64,000 nucleotides of DNA from CAWGXZ01 sp963826695 (GTDB lineage Bacteria; Pseudomonadota; Gammaproteobacteria; Burkholderiales; Burkholderiaceae_C). This document shows, piece after piece, positions 34,670 to 43,795 of the stretch; position 1 is the stretch's first letter; each line of letters opens with the position of its first letter. The position numbers and the translations under genes were made by a program. The notes below the pieces were generated by a model, which did no database searches, was not told the DNA's origin, and saw only the letters and a program-made list of their open reading frames with translations. The stretch lies in the NCBI GenBank assembly GCA_963826695.1, contig CAWGXZ010000006.1:124001-188000 (forward strand), read 5' to 3'.

Positions 34670-36231
34670 TGAAAGCCCTGCGCGCGCTCGCGAGTGCGCT
34701 CGCCTGCGCGGCATGCAGCGGCGAAGCCGCCGCGCACGCCACGCTGGTCTCGGCGAGTCCGGCCGACGGTGCGTCGCTCGACCGTGCGCCCGCCGGCCTG
34801 GTGCTGCGCTTCGACGAGCCGGTCGCTCCCGTGGCGACGCGGCTCGTCGACGGGGCGGGCGCCGTCGTCGCGATATCGGCGGTGCCGCGGTCGCAGGGCG
34901 CCGAACTGCAGGTGGGGTTGCCGCCCGGCCTGCGCGACGGCGCCTATGTGTTCAGCTACCGCGTCGTTTCCGCCGATTCGCACCCCGTCACGGGCGCGAT
35001 CGCCTTCTCGATCGGTCGGGGACTGGCGCAGCAAGCGGTGCAGCAACCGGCGGCGCGCGAAGCGGTGCCCGAATCCGGACCCGGCGGCTGGCAGATCGCC
35101 CTGCGTGCGCTTCGCGACGCGATGCTGCTGCTGGCGGCCGGCGGTGCACTGTTTCACCTCGGCGTCGGCCCGTTCCCGGCGCAGCGACGGGTGCTTGCGG
35201 TGACCGGGCTCGGCGCCGCGTTCCTGTCGATCGCCGGCATCCCGTTGCAGGGCGCTGCCTTGCTTGGCGATGGCGGTGTTTTGTCGATCGATGCCTGGCG
35301 CACGGGCGGCCGCACGTCGTTCGGGACGGCTGCGATGGTCGCAGCGACCGCATCGCTCGCCATCGCCTTCGCGCTGGCCATGCCGGGACGGATCGCCCGT
35401 GCGCTGCTGCTTGCCGGCGGGCTGGCGGTGCCGGCAAGCCTCGCATTGACCGGGCATGCGGCAGCGGCCAGACCGGCCGCGCTCGGCATGGCGGCGATTG
35501 CCTCGCACGCATTGGCCGCCGCGTTCTGGGCCGGATCGCTCGTCGCCTTGCTTGCGCACTTGAAAGACCCGGTGCGCGCAGCCACCGCGCTGCATCGCTT
35601 CTCACGCATCGCCGTCGCGGCGGTGGCACTGCTTGTCGCCGCCGGCGCCGGCTTCGCTGCGATGCAAATCCACGCCGCGGCCGCGCTGGTCGAAACGCGC
35701 TATGGCAACCTGATCCTGGCCAAGGTCGCTCTGCTCGTCGCGCTGCTCGGCGTGGCGGCGCACAACCGGTTTGCCTTGCTGCCGGCGCTCGACCGCGCAA
35801 TCCCGCAGGCGCCGGGCCGGCTTCGGCGCGCGATCGCCATCGAACTGGCGCTGGTCGGGCTGGTCGTCGCATGCACCGCCGTGCTCACCCAGACCCCGCC
35901 ACCGCCCGACGCCATCGTGAGGACCCTGGTGGCCCAGGGGACGACGGCCACGCTCACGGTGACGCCATCGCGGTCGGGACGCAATGCGATCGGCGTCGCG
36001 CTTCGCGACAGCCACGGCGGGCCGCTCGATCCGGCTGAAATTTCATTCGAAATCTCCAACCCGTCGGCGGGCGTCGAAGCCCTGAGCCGCAGCCCACTGC
36101 GCAGCAGCGCAGGCCGATACGTCCACGCCGGAAGCGAACTCGCTTTTCCTGGAATCTGGCGCATCGTCGTCCGCTTGCGCATCGGCGACTTCGAACGGAT
36201 CGAGCTGCCCGCGACGATCGAGTTGCGGTGA
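34669..36231 (+). CDS. CopC-CopD fusion copper resistance/uptake protein
   Basis: A 520-residue fusion. After the signal peptide (to AAA) comes a CopC domain starting at HATLVSASPADGA, with N-terminal His and SADSHPVTGAIAF as copper ligands (about residues 24-120). A CopD membrane part of about eight helices follows (residues 145-410), with GHAAAARPAA and ASHALAAAFWAGSLV carrying conserved histidines. The last 110 residues are a periplasmic FixH/YtkA-like beta domain (TLTVTPSRSGRNAIGVALRD). Last gene of the copper operon. CopCD proteins move copper across the inner membrane; direction here, probably import with the outer-membrane receptor, is inferred. Confidence 0.88.
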   Translation: MKALRALASALACAACSGEAAAHATLVSASPADGASLDRAPAGLVLRFDEPVAPVATRLVDGAGAVVAISAVPRSQGAELQVGLPPGLRDGAYVFSYRVVSADSHPVTGAIAFSIGRGLAQQAVQQPAAREAVPESGPGGWQIALRALRDAMLLLAAGGALFHLGVGPFPAQRRVLAVTGLGAAFLSIAGIPLQGAALLGDGGVLSIDAWRTGGRTSFGTAAMVAATASLAIAFALAMPGRIARALLLAGGLAVPASLALTGHAAAARPAALGMAAIASHALAAAFWAGSLVALLAHLKDPVRAATALHRFSRIAVAAVALLVAAGAGFAAMQIHAAAALVETRYGNLILAKVALLVALLGVAAHNRFALLPALDRAIPQAPGRLRRAIAIELALVGLVVACTAVLTQTPPPPDAIVRTLVAQGTTATLTVTPSRSGRNAIGVALRDSHGGPLDPAEISFEISNPSAGVEALSRSPLRSSAGRYVHAGSELAFPGIWRIVVRLRIGDFERIELPATIELR

Positions 36232-36360
36232 GCACAGGTCCGGCGGCCGCAACGGTCCGGACGCCGACCGCCGCACGTCCTTCAGCGGCCGCGATTTTCG
36301 ACGCGCGTCGCGGGTTCCTCGCTTATCCGCCTGCGCGCCCGCCGGGCTGCCGCCTCGTCT

Positions 36361-38031
36361 TCAACCGGGCTCCGGCTCCAGCCACCGGTGCACCTCGCCG
36401 ATCACCGCCGAGCCTTCGCCGACGCTCGACGCCACCCGCTTGACCGAGCGGTCGCGCGCGTCGCCGACGGCGAACACGCCGGGTGCGGTGGTGCTGAACG
36501 GCGAGCCGAGCGGGCGGCCGTCGGCGGCCTTGCCGGTGCGCACGAAGCCGCCGCGGTCGAGTTCGACGCAGCCGCGCAGCCAGTCGGTGTTGGGCTCGGC
36601 GCCGATCATCAGGAAGATGTTGCCGATGTCGCGGGTCTGCGTCTCGCCGCTGTCGCGGTTCGTCCAGCCCACCGAGCGCAGCCGCTCGTCGCCTTCGAGG
36701 GCGGTGATCTCGGTGCGCGGATGCAGGGTGATCTTCGGCGACTGCTCGATTCGCTGCACCAGGTAGTCGGACATCGTCGCCGCCAGGCTGTCGCCGCGCA
36801 CCAGGATGTGCACATGGCTGGCCAGCCGCGACAGGAACACGGCCGCCTGCCCGGCCGAATTGCCGCCACCGACCACGATGACCTCCTCCTGGCGGCAGAG
36901 CTGCGCCTCCATCGCGGTTGCCGCGTAATGGATGCCCTGGCCCTCGAAACGCTCGAAATTGGCGAGCGACAGCCTGCGGTAGCGCGCGCCGCTGGCCACC
37001 ACCACCGCCCGCGCCTGCACCGGTTCGCCGCCCTGCAGGACCAGCCGGTAGGGCGAACGGCCGCAGTCGAGCCGCTCCACCGCGCGCGAGATCGCCAGCC
37101 GGGCGCCGAACTTCTGCGCCTGGGTCTGTGCCCGGCCGGCCAGCGCCTGGCCCGAGATGCCGGTCGGAAAGCCGAGGTAGTTCTCGATCTTCGAGCTGGT
37201 GCCGGCCTGGCCGCCCGGCGCGCTGGCCTCGATGACGATGGTGTCGAGCCCTTCCGAGGCCGCATAGACCGCCGCGGCGAGCCCGCCGGGGCCGGCGCCG
37301 ACGATCGCCACGTCGTAGACATGCGCCGGGTCGAGCTTTTCGGTCAGGCCGAGCTGGTCGGCGAGTTCCGCAGTCGTCGGCCGCCGCAGCACCTTGTCAT
37401 CCTGGCCGATCACTGCGGGCAGCTCGTCGGGCCCCAGGCCGTAGCAGTCGAGAAAGCCTTCGGCATCGGACTCGGTATCGATCAGCCGGTGCGGATAGCC
37501 GTTGCGCGTCAGGAAGCGCTGCAGTTCGAGCGTGTCGCCGCCGTGCGCCGGCCCCACCAGCACGACGCCACCCTGACCGTGGGCGATCAGGCCCACCCGG
37601 CGCAGGATGAAGGCGCGCATCATCACCTCGCCGAGGTCCGGCTCGTTCGCGACCAGCCGCCGGAAGTCGGCACGGCCGATGCGCAGCACCCGGCTGTCGG
37701 CGCCGGCACGCCCGGAGACCAGCACCTTGCGGTCGTTCAGCAGGTCGAGCTCGCCGGTGAACTCGCCGACGCCCTGTGTCGCGATGACCTTCGGCTGGCC
37801 CTCGTCGTCGAGGTCGAAGACCTCGATGCTGCCTTCCAGCACGACGAAGCAATCGACCGAACGCTCGCCCTGGCTGAAGACCGGCGTTCCCTTGCGCAGC
37901 CGCTCCTCGGCTCCATAGGCCCCGATCCGGGCCAGTGCGTCGGGGTCCAGGCGCGGAAAGATCTGCGCCCGGCGTTCATACGGATCGGTCGGCTCGAGGC
38001 CGGTTTCGGGAGGGGCGTCGGTTGAACTCAT
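36361..38031 (-). CDS. cNMP-binding domain fused to a thioredoxin-reductase-like flavoprotein without CxxC
   Basis: A 556-residue fusion. Residues about 25-145 form a cyclic-nucleotide-binding/Crp-like sensor (TPVFSQGERSVDCFVVLEGS, GEFTGELDLL). Residues 150-235 are a linker with glutaredoxin-like order (YPHRLIDTESDAEGFLDCYG). From 238 comes a class II pyridine nucleotide-disulfide oxidoreductase: FAD site YDVAIVGAGPGGLAAAVYAA, NADPH site EVIVVGGGNSAGQAAVFLSR and C-terminal TAPGVFAVGDARD. Where thioredoxin reductase has the CATC disulfide this protein has YAATAMEA, so the redox-active pair is absent. ATG 38031 (MSSTDAPPETGL) was preferred over a further upstream one. Electron acceptor and ligand are unknown. 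Confidence 0.85.
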   Translation of the reverse strand: MSSTDAPPETGLEPTDPYERRAQIFPRLDPDALARIGAYGAEERLRKGTPVFSQGERSVDCFVVLEGSIEVFDLDDEGQPKVIATQGVGEFTGELDLLNDRKVLVSGRAGADSRVLRIGRADFRRLVANEPDLGEVMMRAFILRRVGLIAHGQGGVVLVGPAHGGDTLELQRFLTRNGYPHRLIDTESDAEGFLDCYGLGPDELPAVIGQDDKVLRRPTTAELADQLGLTEKLDPAHVYDVAIVGAGPGGLAAAVYAASEGLDTIVIEASAPGGQAGTSSKIENYLGFPTGISGQALAGRAQTQAQKFGARLAISRAVERLDCGRSPYRLVLQGGEPVQARAVVVASGARYRRLSLANFERFEGQGIHYAATAMEAQLCRQEEVIVVGGGNSAGQAAVFLSRLASHVHILVRGDSLAATMSDYLVQRIEQSPKITLHPRTEITALEGDERLRSVGWTNRDSGETQTRDIGNIFLMIGAEPNTDWLRGCVELDRGGFVRTGKAADGRPLGSPFSTTAPGVFAVGDARDRSVKRVASSVGEGSAVIGEVHRWLEPEPG

Positions 38032-38116
38032 GGTGGATCGAAAAGCGCCCGGGCGGCTGCCGGGTCGGCGCCCTTCGGCGCAACCGCGCAAGCAGTCGCC
38101 GTGCCGGAAAGGCGCC

Positions 38117-38878
38117 TCAGCCGCCGAGCTTGCTCAGGGCAAATGCCGACAGAAAGCCGGCGACGGTGAAAAGGCCTGCCAGGTCGTGGGCCTCGTGGAA
38201 GGCTTCCGGAACCATCGTGTCGGCCAGCATGGCGAGGATCGCACCCGCAGCGACGGCCGTCGTCGCCGAAATCACGCCGGGCGAGAAGTTCCGGAAGAGC
38301 ACGTATCCGGCGATTGCGGACAGCCCCGAGACGAAGGCGATCACGCCCCAGATTCCGAATGCATAGAGGGCGGAGCGTCCCGCTGCCTTGAACCCCGCGG
38401 CGCTGGAAAGCCCCTCGGGAACGTTGGACAGGAAGATCGCCACGACGACGGCCACGCTGACGCCGGCGCCTTCGAGCATGCTCAAGCCGATGACGATCGA
38501 CTCCGGAATGCCATCGAGCAAGGCGCCGACTGCAATCGCCAGGCCGCTACCGCCGTGCTCGTCCTCGCTCGGCTGCATCGCGCCGGAGCGCTTGCGGTGC
38601 CGCGCGCCCAGGCGGGCCAGCGCGACATTGGCCCCCGTGAACACCGCCGCACCCGCGATGAAGCCGATCGCCGTCGCCATGAGACCGCCGCGCAGGAACG
38701 CCTCTTCCATCAAGTCGAAGGACAGCGCGGAGATCAGAACGCCGCTGCCGAAGGCCATGACGGAGGCGATTGCGCGCTGCGGCACCTGAACCAGGTAGCC
38801 GATCGCGGCACCGAGCAGCAAGGCCGAGCCTGCGACCCAGCCCCACACACCGCTCATCAACCAGGTCGGAATCGACAC
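38117..38878 (-). CDS. ZIP-family metal transporter
   Basis: A 253-residue membrane protein with about eight helices. The histidine/glutamate metal path of ZIP transporters is visible in ALLDGIPESIVIGLSML and FLSNVPEGLSSAAGFK, and later PEAFHEAHDLAG. A His-containing cytoplasmic loop (HRKRSGAMQPSEDEHGGSG) lies between helices three and four. The start is GTG 38878 (VSIPTWLMSGVWGWVAG); ATG 38857 seven codons later is an alternative. Likely substrates are Zn, Fe or related divalent ions. It lies divergent from the DUF3182 gene. Confidence 0.85.
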   Translation of the reverse strand: MSIPTWLMSGVWGWVAGSALLLGAAIGYLVQVPQRAIASVMAFGSGVLISALSFDLMEEAFLRGGLMATAIGFIAGAAVFTGANVALARLGARHRKRSGAMQPSEDEHGGSGLAIAVGALLDGIPESIVIGLSMLEGAGVSVAVVVAIFLSNVPEGLSSAAGFKAAGRSALYAFGIWGVIAFVSGLSAIAGYVLFRNFSPGVISATTAVAAGAILAMLADTMVPEAFHEAHDLAGLFTVAGFLSAFALSKLGG

Positions 38879-39061
38879 ACGAGGTCCTGTCTTGCCGGCG
38901 ATGCGCCAGGCGGCCGGAGGCAGCCCGCGTGCCGGGGATCGCGCCCGACCTGCCGGCGATTCGTCGGCACTCGGCCAGGGCGGCAGCAGATTGGCATCTT
39001 CTCCGACAGACCGGCACGGCTGCGGGCCTGAAAAATCAGGTTTTGCACACCGGGGCCCACC

Positions 39062-40192
39062 ATGCCACCGACCGAACCGCCGTCGAACGTCCGTGGCCGC
39101 GTGGTCGCCTACGCCGCCGCCGACCAGGGGTATTCGAGCGAGCACGAGCGCGTGACGCGCCTCGAAATGGCGCGTCGCATCGCGGAGCTGAAGGGCTACG
39201 ATTACGCCGGCACCTACGACGCCTCCAGCAGCGGGTCGGCACCGCTCTACTTCGTCCCGAGCGCCACGCTGGTCGGCCGACAGGCTCTCGCACTGGGCAT
39301 CCAGGGCTGCGACGACCTCTTCGGCGGTGTGGTGCCCCAGGCCTTCGTCGCCACCAAGTCGATCAGCCATCCCCTGCTGCATCCCGCGGCCGCCGCGCCA
39401 CTCGGCTGGAACCCCGACTTCACGGCGCAGCTCGGCGACGCGGTGCTTGCGGGCTTCACGGCCTTCAGCTTCGACGACGCGCGTGCCGCCGGGCTGCGGC
39501 TGCTGCAGGACGGGCCGGTGCGCATCAAGCCGGTGCGTGCCACCGGCGGGCGCGGGCAGCTCGTGGCCCGCACGGGCGACGAACTCGAGTCCGGCCTCGC
39601 CAGCATGGATCCGCAGGAAATCCGTGACCATGGTCTGGTGCTGGAAGAAAACCTCGACGAAGTCACCACCTTCAGCGTCGGTCAGGTGAGCGTCGGCGCG
39701 ACGACGGCCAGCTATTTCGGCTTCCAGCGCCTGACGGCGAACAACGCCGGCGAGGCGGTCTACGGCGGCTCCGACCTCACCGTGGTGCGCGGCGACTTCG
39801 AGGCGCTGATGGCGCTCGAGGCCGCCGACGAGATCCGCCATGCGGTCGATCAGGCGCGCCGCTACGACGCCGGCGCGAAGCGCTGCTTTCCCGGCCTGTT
39901 CGCCTCGCGCAACAACTACGACATCGTCCGCGGCCGCGACGCCGCCGGCCGCTGGCGCTCGGCGGTGCTCGAGCAGTCGTGGCGCCTCGGCGGTGCCAGC
40001 GGTGCCGAGCTCGCGGCGCTCGAAGTCTTCCGCGACCAGCCGCAGCGGCAGTGCGTGATCGCCCGCACCGTCGAAGTCTTCGGCGAGAGCGCCGATCCGC
40101 CCGCCGGCGCCACCGTCTATTTCCGCGGCATCGACCCCGTGGTCGGCCCGTTGACCAAGTACACCGAGGTGCTCGACCATGTCGACGCGTGA
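39062..40192 (+). CDS. DUF3182 ATP-grasp-like protein
   Basis: A 376-residue protein of the DUF3182 family. RIKPVRATGGRGQLVARTGD resembles the phosphate/adenine-binding part of ATP-grasp ligases, and LVLEENLDEVTTFSVGQV the following acidic strand. The 3' end overlaps the next hydrolase gene by 14 bp, so the two are co-translated. The pair is recurrent in Burkholderiales. Substrate and product are not known; ligation of a carboxylate to an amine is the general ATP-grasp chemistry and is only inferred here. Confidence 0.75.
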   Translation: MPPTEPPSNVRGRVVAYAAADQGYSSEHERVTRLEMARRIAELKGYDYAGTYDASSSGSAPLYFVPSATLVGRQALALGIQGCDDLFGGVVPQAFVATKSISHPLLHPAAAAPLGWNPDFTAQLGDAVLAGFTAFSFDDARAAGLRLLQDGPVRIKPVRATGGRGQLVARTGDELESGLASMDPQEIRDHGLVLEENLDEVTTFSVGQVSVGATTASYFGFQRLTANNAGEAVYGGSDLTVVRGDFEALMALEAADEIRHAVDQARRYDAGAKRCFPGLFASRNNYDIVRGRDAAGRWRSAVLEQSWRLGGASGAELAALEVFRDQPQRQCVIARTVEVFGESADPPAGATVYFRGIDPVVGPLTKYTEVLDHVDA

Positions 40193-40985
40193 CAACCCGA
40201 TCGACATCCCGGTCGACGGCCAGCACATCGAGGGCACGCTGGTCGGCCCCGACACGATGATTCCCGGCGTGCTGCTGGTGCACGGCTGGGACGGCAGCCA
40301 GGACCAGTACATCGCCCGCGCCCACGAGATCGCGACCCTGGGCTGCATCTGCCTGACCTTCGACCTGCGCGGCCATGTGCGCCACCACAGCCAGCGCGAC
40401 AGCGTCAACCGCGAAGACAACCTGCGCGACGTGCTTGCCGCCTACGACGTGCTGGTCGGCCATCCCGCCGTCGATCCGAACGCGATTGCGCTCGTCGGCA
40501 GCAGCTACGGCGGCTACCTCGCGGCCATCGTCACCGCGCTGCGGCGGGTGCGCTGGCTGGCGCTGCGCGTGCCGGCGCTCTATCAGGACGACGACTGGGA
40601 AACGCCGAAGCGCAAGCTGAGCCGCGAAAAGCTCGTCGCCTACCGCCAGCGTTCGATCCGGCCGGAAACCAACCGTGCGCTCGCCGCCTGCGCGGATTTC
40701 CGTGGCGACGTGCTGATCGTCGAGTCGGAGCACGACTCGATGGTGCCGCACCCGGTGATTGCCAACTACATGTCGGCGGCACGCAGCGCGCAGTCGCTGA
40801 CCTACCGCATGATCTCGGGCGCCGACCACGGTCTGTCGGAAAAAGCCTGGCAGCAGACCTACACCTCGCTGCTGGTCAACTGGATGACCGAGATGGTGCT
40901 CGGCGCACGCGCCGGCAAGACCGGCGGCGCGGCGTTGACGCCGCAGGCCGCGTCGGCGCAGGACACGCCGCGCAAGGACGGCTAA
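40179..40985 (+). CDS. Alpha/beta hydrolase (dienelactone-hydrolase-like), partner of DUF3182
   Basis: A 268-residue hydrolase. The oxyanion region is GVLLVHGWDGSQDQYI, the nucleophile elbow ALVGSSYGGYLAAIV, the acid lies in LIVESEHDSMVPH and the histidine in SGADHGLSEKAW. No signal peptide. It overlaps the DUF3182 gene and is probably its functional partner. The polar tail after residue 245 is not part of the fold. Confidence 0.82.
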   Translation: MSTRDNPIDIPVDGQHIEGTLVGPDTMIPGVLLVHGWDGSQDQYIARAHEIATLGCICLTFDLRGHVRHHSQRDSVNREDNLRDVLAAYDVLVGHPAVDPNAIALVGSSYGGYLAAIVTALRRVRWLALRVPALYQDDDWETPKRKLSREKLVAYRQRSIRPETNRALAACADFRGDVLIVESEHDSMVPHPVIANYMSAARSAQSLTYRMISGADHGLSEKAWQQTYTSLLVNWMTEMVLGARAGKTGGAALTPQAASAQDTPRKDG

Positions 40986-41065
40986 CCCGCCCCCCACGCC
41001 GAGCCGCCCGCCCGGTAGAGGCGTGACTCGACGTTGCGCCAGCCCCAGCCCATACACTCGCGCCC

Positions 41066-41938
41066 GTGAAATTCCCCCTCCTGAGCCGCCTGCCGCGGTC
41101 GGTCGCGCGCTGCGCGGCATCCTTCTTTTGCATGGCGCTTGCCGGCGCAACCCAGGCGCAGCCGGTCGACTGCCCGGCTTTTGCCAAGCGCCTGCCGCGG
41201 CTGACGACGCAGCTCTGCGAGGCGGCCCTGCTGCAGCCATCGGGCGCCGTCTCGGTCAAGGGCTTCCCGATCTACCAGCGCGATGTCGCGCCGCGGGTGT
41301 CCGGCCAGCCGGCGGCGGACGCCCGGCCCGGCCCGCGGATCCTGGTGGTCGGCGGCGTTCACGGCGACGAGCTGTCGTCGGCGTCGCTGGTGTTCCACTG
41401 GATCGGCATGGCCACGGCAGCGCCGGCCGACATCGCCTGGCGCTTCGTGCCGGCGGTCAACCCGGACGGGCTGTTGCAGGCGCGTCCGACGCGCGTCAAT
41501 GCGAACGGCGTCGACCTGAACCGCAATTTTCCGACGCCGCAGTGGCATGCCGAGGCGCAGAAGTGGTGGGCCGATCGGGCCCGCAAGGACCCGAACCGCT
41601 GGCCGGGCAAGGCGCCGGTGTCGGAGCCCGAATCGCGCTACGTGGTCGACACGATCGAGCGCTGGAAACCCGACCTCGTGGTCAGCGTCCACGCACCCTA
41701 CGGCCTGCTCGACTTCGACGGGCCACGCGCGCCGCCGCAACGCATCGGCCGGCTGGTGCTCGACCGGCTGGGCGTGTTTCCAGGGTCGCTCGGCTCCTAC
41801 GGCGGGCTGCACAAGAGCCTGCCGGTGGTGACGATCGAGCTGCCGCACGCCAACTTCACGCCGACCGACGCCGAGATGCGCGCCATGTGGAGCGACCTGC
41901 TGCGCTGGGCGGGCCAGCACCTGGCGGTCGAGCGCTGA
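41066..41938 (+). CDS. Exported M14-family zinc peptidase, murein amidase MpaA-like
   Basis: A 290-residue protein with signal peptide (SFFCMALAGATQAQ). The zinc ligands fit M14 peptidases: His and Glu in VVGGVHGDELSSASL, a second His in VVSVHAPYG, and catalytic Glu in VVTIELPHANFTP. The substrate-carboxylate region RVNANGVDLNRNFPT is typical of gamma-D-glutamyl-mDAP amidases and carboxypeptidases. The start is GTG 41066, just before MKFPLLSRLPRS-like basic residues. Likely a periplasmic cleaver of cell-wall peptides. Confidence 0.82.
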   Translation: MKFPLLSRLPRSVARCAASFFCMALAGATQAQPVDCPAFAKRLPRLTTQLCEAALLQPSGAVSVKGFPIYQRDVAPRVSGQPAADARPGPRILVVGGVHGDELSSASLVFHWIGMATAAPADIAWRFVPAVNPDGLLQARPTRVNANGVDLNRNFPTPQWHAEAQKWWADRARKDPNRWPGKAPVSEPESRYVVDTIERWKPDLVVSVHAPYGLLDFDGPRAPPQRIGRLVLDRLGVFPGSLGSYGGLHKSLPVVTIELPHANFTPTDAEMRAMWSDLLRWAGQHLAVER

Positions 41939-42142
41939 GAGCCCCGGGCGCCGGCAGCGTGCGCCCTCCGGGGGCAGCGCGGCGATCCGGCCGTGGAAAC
42001 GAGAGCCGTCGGGAGCCCCTCGTGCCGTTGGTGCACGGCGTCGCATCCATTTGTCGCCGCCGTGCGTAGGCACGTTTCCACCCTTCGCCCCCATTCGTGC
42101 GGCCATTCGCGCGCACCAGCTTTCACTCGATTGGAGTCGTCC

Positions 42143-43774
42143 ATGCACAAGAAGACGCGGTTTGCCCTTGCCACGACCACCCTGGCCGCTGCCCTTGCCG
42201 GTTGCGGCGGCGTCGGCGACATCCTTCCCACGCCGCAGCCGGTTGCCGTCGGTGACACCGTCGTGCTCACGGCAGCGGGTCGTCTGGTCTCGTTCAACCG
42301 GGCGACGCCGGGCACGAGCGTCGGCTCGATCGCGGTCTCGGGCCTCACCAGCGGCGACACGCTGGTCGGCATCGACTACCGTCCGGCCGACGGCCTGCTT
42401 TACGCCCTCTCCAGCGGCGGCCGGATTTACACCGTCGATCCGTCGACCGGGGTGGCGACCGTGAAGTCGACGCTGCAGGCGACCGCCGGCGACGACAACC
42501 CGTACACCGCGCTCGTCGGCACGGATTTCGGCGTCGACTTCAACCCGACGGTCGACCGGCTGCGCGTGGTCAGCAACTCGGGCCAGAACCTGCGCATCAA
42601 CGTCGACACCGGCGCCACGATCACCGACGGCAACCTGAGCGGCAGCGCGATCAGCGCTGCGGCCTACACCAACGCCTTCGCCGGCGCATCGGGCACGCAG
42701 CTGCGCGACATCGACGCCGCCGCCGGCCAGCTGCTGCTGCAGGATCCGCCGAACAACGGCACCCTCGGCGGCGGCGTGGCACTCGGCATCAGCAACGCCA
42801 GCACGGTCAACGGCTTCGATATCGATGCCCGCAACAACGTCGGCTATGCGGCGCTGGCCGTCGGCGGTGCGGTCAGCCTGTACCGGATCGACCTCGCCGC
42901 GAGCAGCGCAGCAGCCACCTCGCTCGGGCCGATCGCCGGTGGCGAATCGACCGTCGGCCTGGCGCTGCGCCAGCCGGCTGCAGCGACCGTCATCGGCCTG
43001 ACCACCGACTCGCGCCTCGTCAGCTTCGACCCGCGCACGCCGAACACGGTGACCGCGAACGTCGCGATCAGCGGCCTGGCCGCTGCCGAAACGGTGCTCG
43101 GCATCGACTTCCGGCCGAGCGACGGCCGTCTCTATGCGCTGGCCAACACCGGCCGGCTCTACACGGTCGATGCAGCCAGCGGCGTCGCCACCTTGAAGGC
43201 CACGCTGGTTGCCGACACGACGGACTCGACCGCGCCTTTCACCGGCCTGCGTGGCAACAGCTTCAGCGTCGACTTCAATCCTGCCGCCGACCGGCTGCGG
43301 GTCCTGAGCGACACCGGCCAAAGCCTGCGCATCAATCCGGATGCGACCGCGACCATGCCTGCCGGTGCAACCATTACGGATGGCGACGTCAATCGCGCCA
43401 GCGGCGCCGCCACGGTGGTTGCAGCGGCCTACACCAACAGCTTTGCCGGCACGACGACGACGACGCTGTTCGACTTCGATGCCAATAGCGACGTACTCGC
43501 GCGCCAGGATCCGCCGAACAACGGCACGCTGGTCGACATCGGCGCCCTCGGCATCGACGCCCGTGCCGGTGCAGTCGCGTTCGACATCGCCGGAGGTGGG
43601 AACGCAGCGTATGCCGCATTCCGCGCCGGCGCGGCCGGTCCGTTCTCGCTCTACACCGTGTCGCTGAGCACGGGTGCGGCGACGCTGATCGGCAACACCG
43701 GCGGCAACGCCGCGCTGTCGCAGATCGGCGGCGCCACCGGGCCGACGTTGCTCGACATCGCCGTTCGGCTGTAA
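42143..43774 (+). CDS. Lipoprotein with two DUF4394 domains
   Basis: A 543-residue lipoprotein. The signal ends in the lipobox LAGC (about residues 18-21). Two homologous modules of about 250 residues follow. Each has a LVGIDYRPADG or VLGIDFRPSDG start, a GVDFNPTVDRLRVVS or SVDFNPAADRLRVLS strand, and a DPPNNGTL segment, the marks of DUF4394. The duplication is very regular, suggesting a beta-propeller-like fold completed by both halves. ATG 42143 lies 9 bases after TTGGAG. Function unknown; surface or periplasmic location is inferred. Confidence 0.85.
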   Translation: MHKKTRFALATTTLAAALAGCGGVGDILPTPQPVAVGDTVVLTAAGRLVSFNRATPGTSVGSIAVSGLTSGDTLVGIDYRPADGLLYALSSGGRIYTVDPSTGVATVKSTLQATAGDDNPYTALVGTDFGVDFNPTVDRLRVVSNSGQNLRINVDTGATITDGNLSGSAISAAAYTNAFAGASGTQLRDIDAAAGQLLLQDPPNNGTLGGGVALGISNASTVNGFDIDARNNVGYAALAVGGAVSLYRIDLAASSAAATSLGPIAGGESTVGLALRQPAAATVIGLTTDSRLVSFDPRTPNTVTANVAISGLAAAETVLGIDFRPSDGRLYALANTGRLYTVDAASGVATLKATLVADTTDSTAPFTGLRGNSFSVDFNPAADRLRVLSDTGQSLRINPDATATMPAGATITDGDVNRASGAATVVAAAYTNSFAGTTTTTLFDFDANSDVLARQDPPNNGTLVDIGALGIDARAGAVAFDIAGGGNAAYAAFRAGAAGPFSLYTVSLSTGAATLIGNTGGNAALSQIGGATGPTLLDIAVRL

Positions 43775-43795
43775 GGCCTTCCGCGGTGCCCGGCT

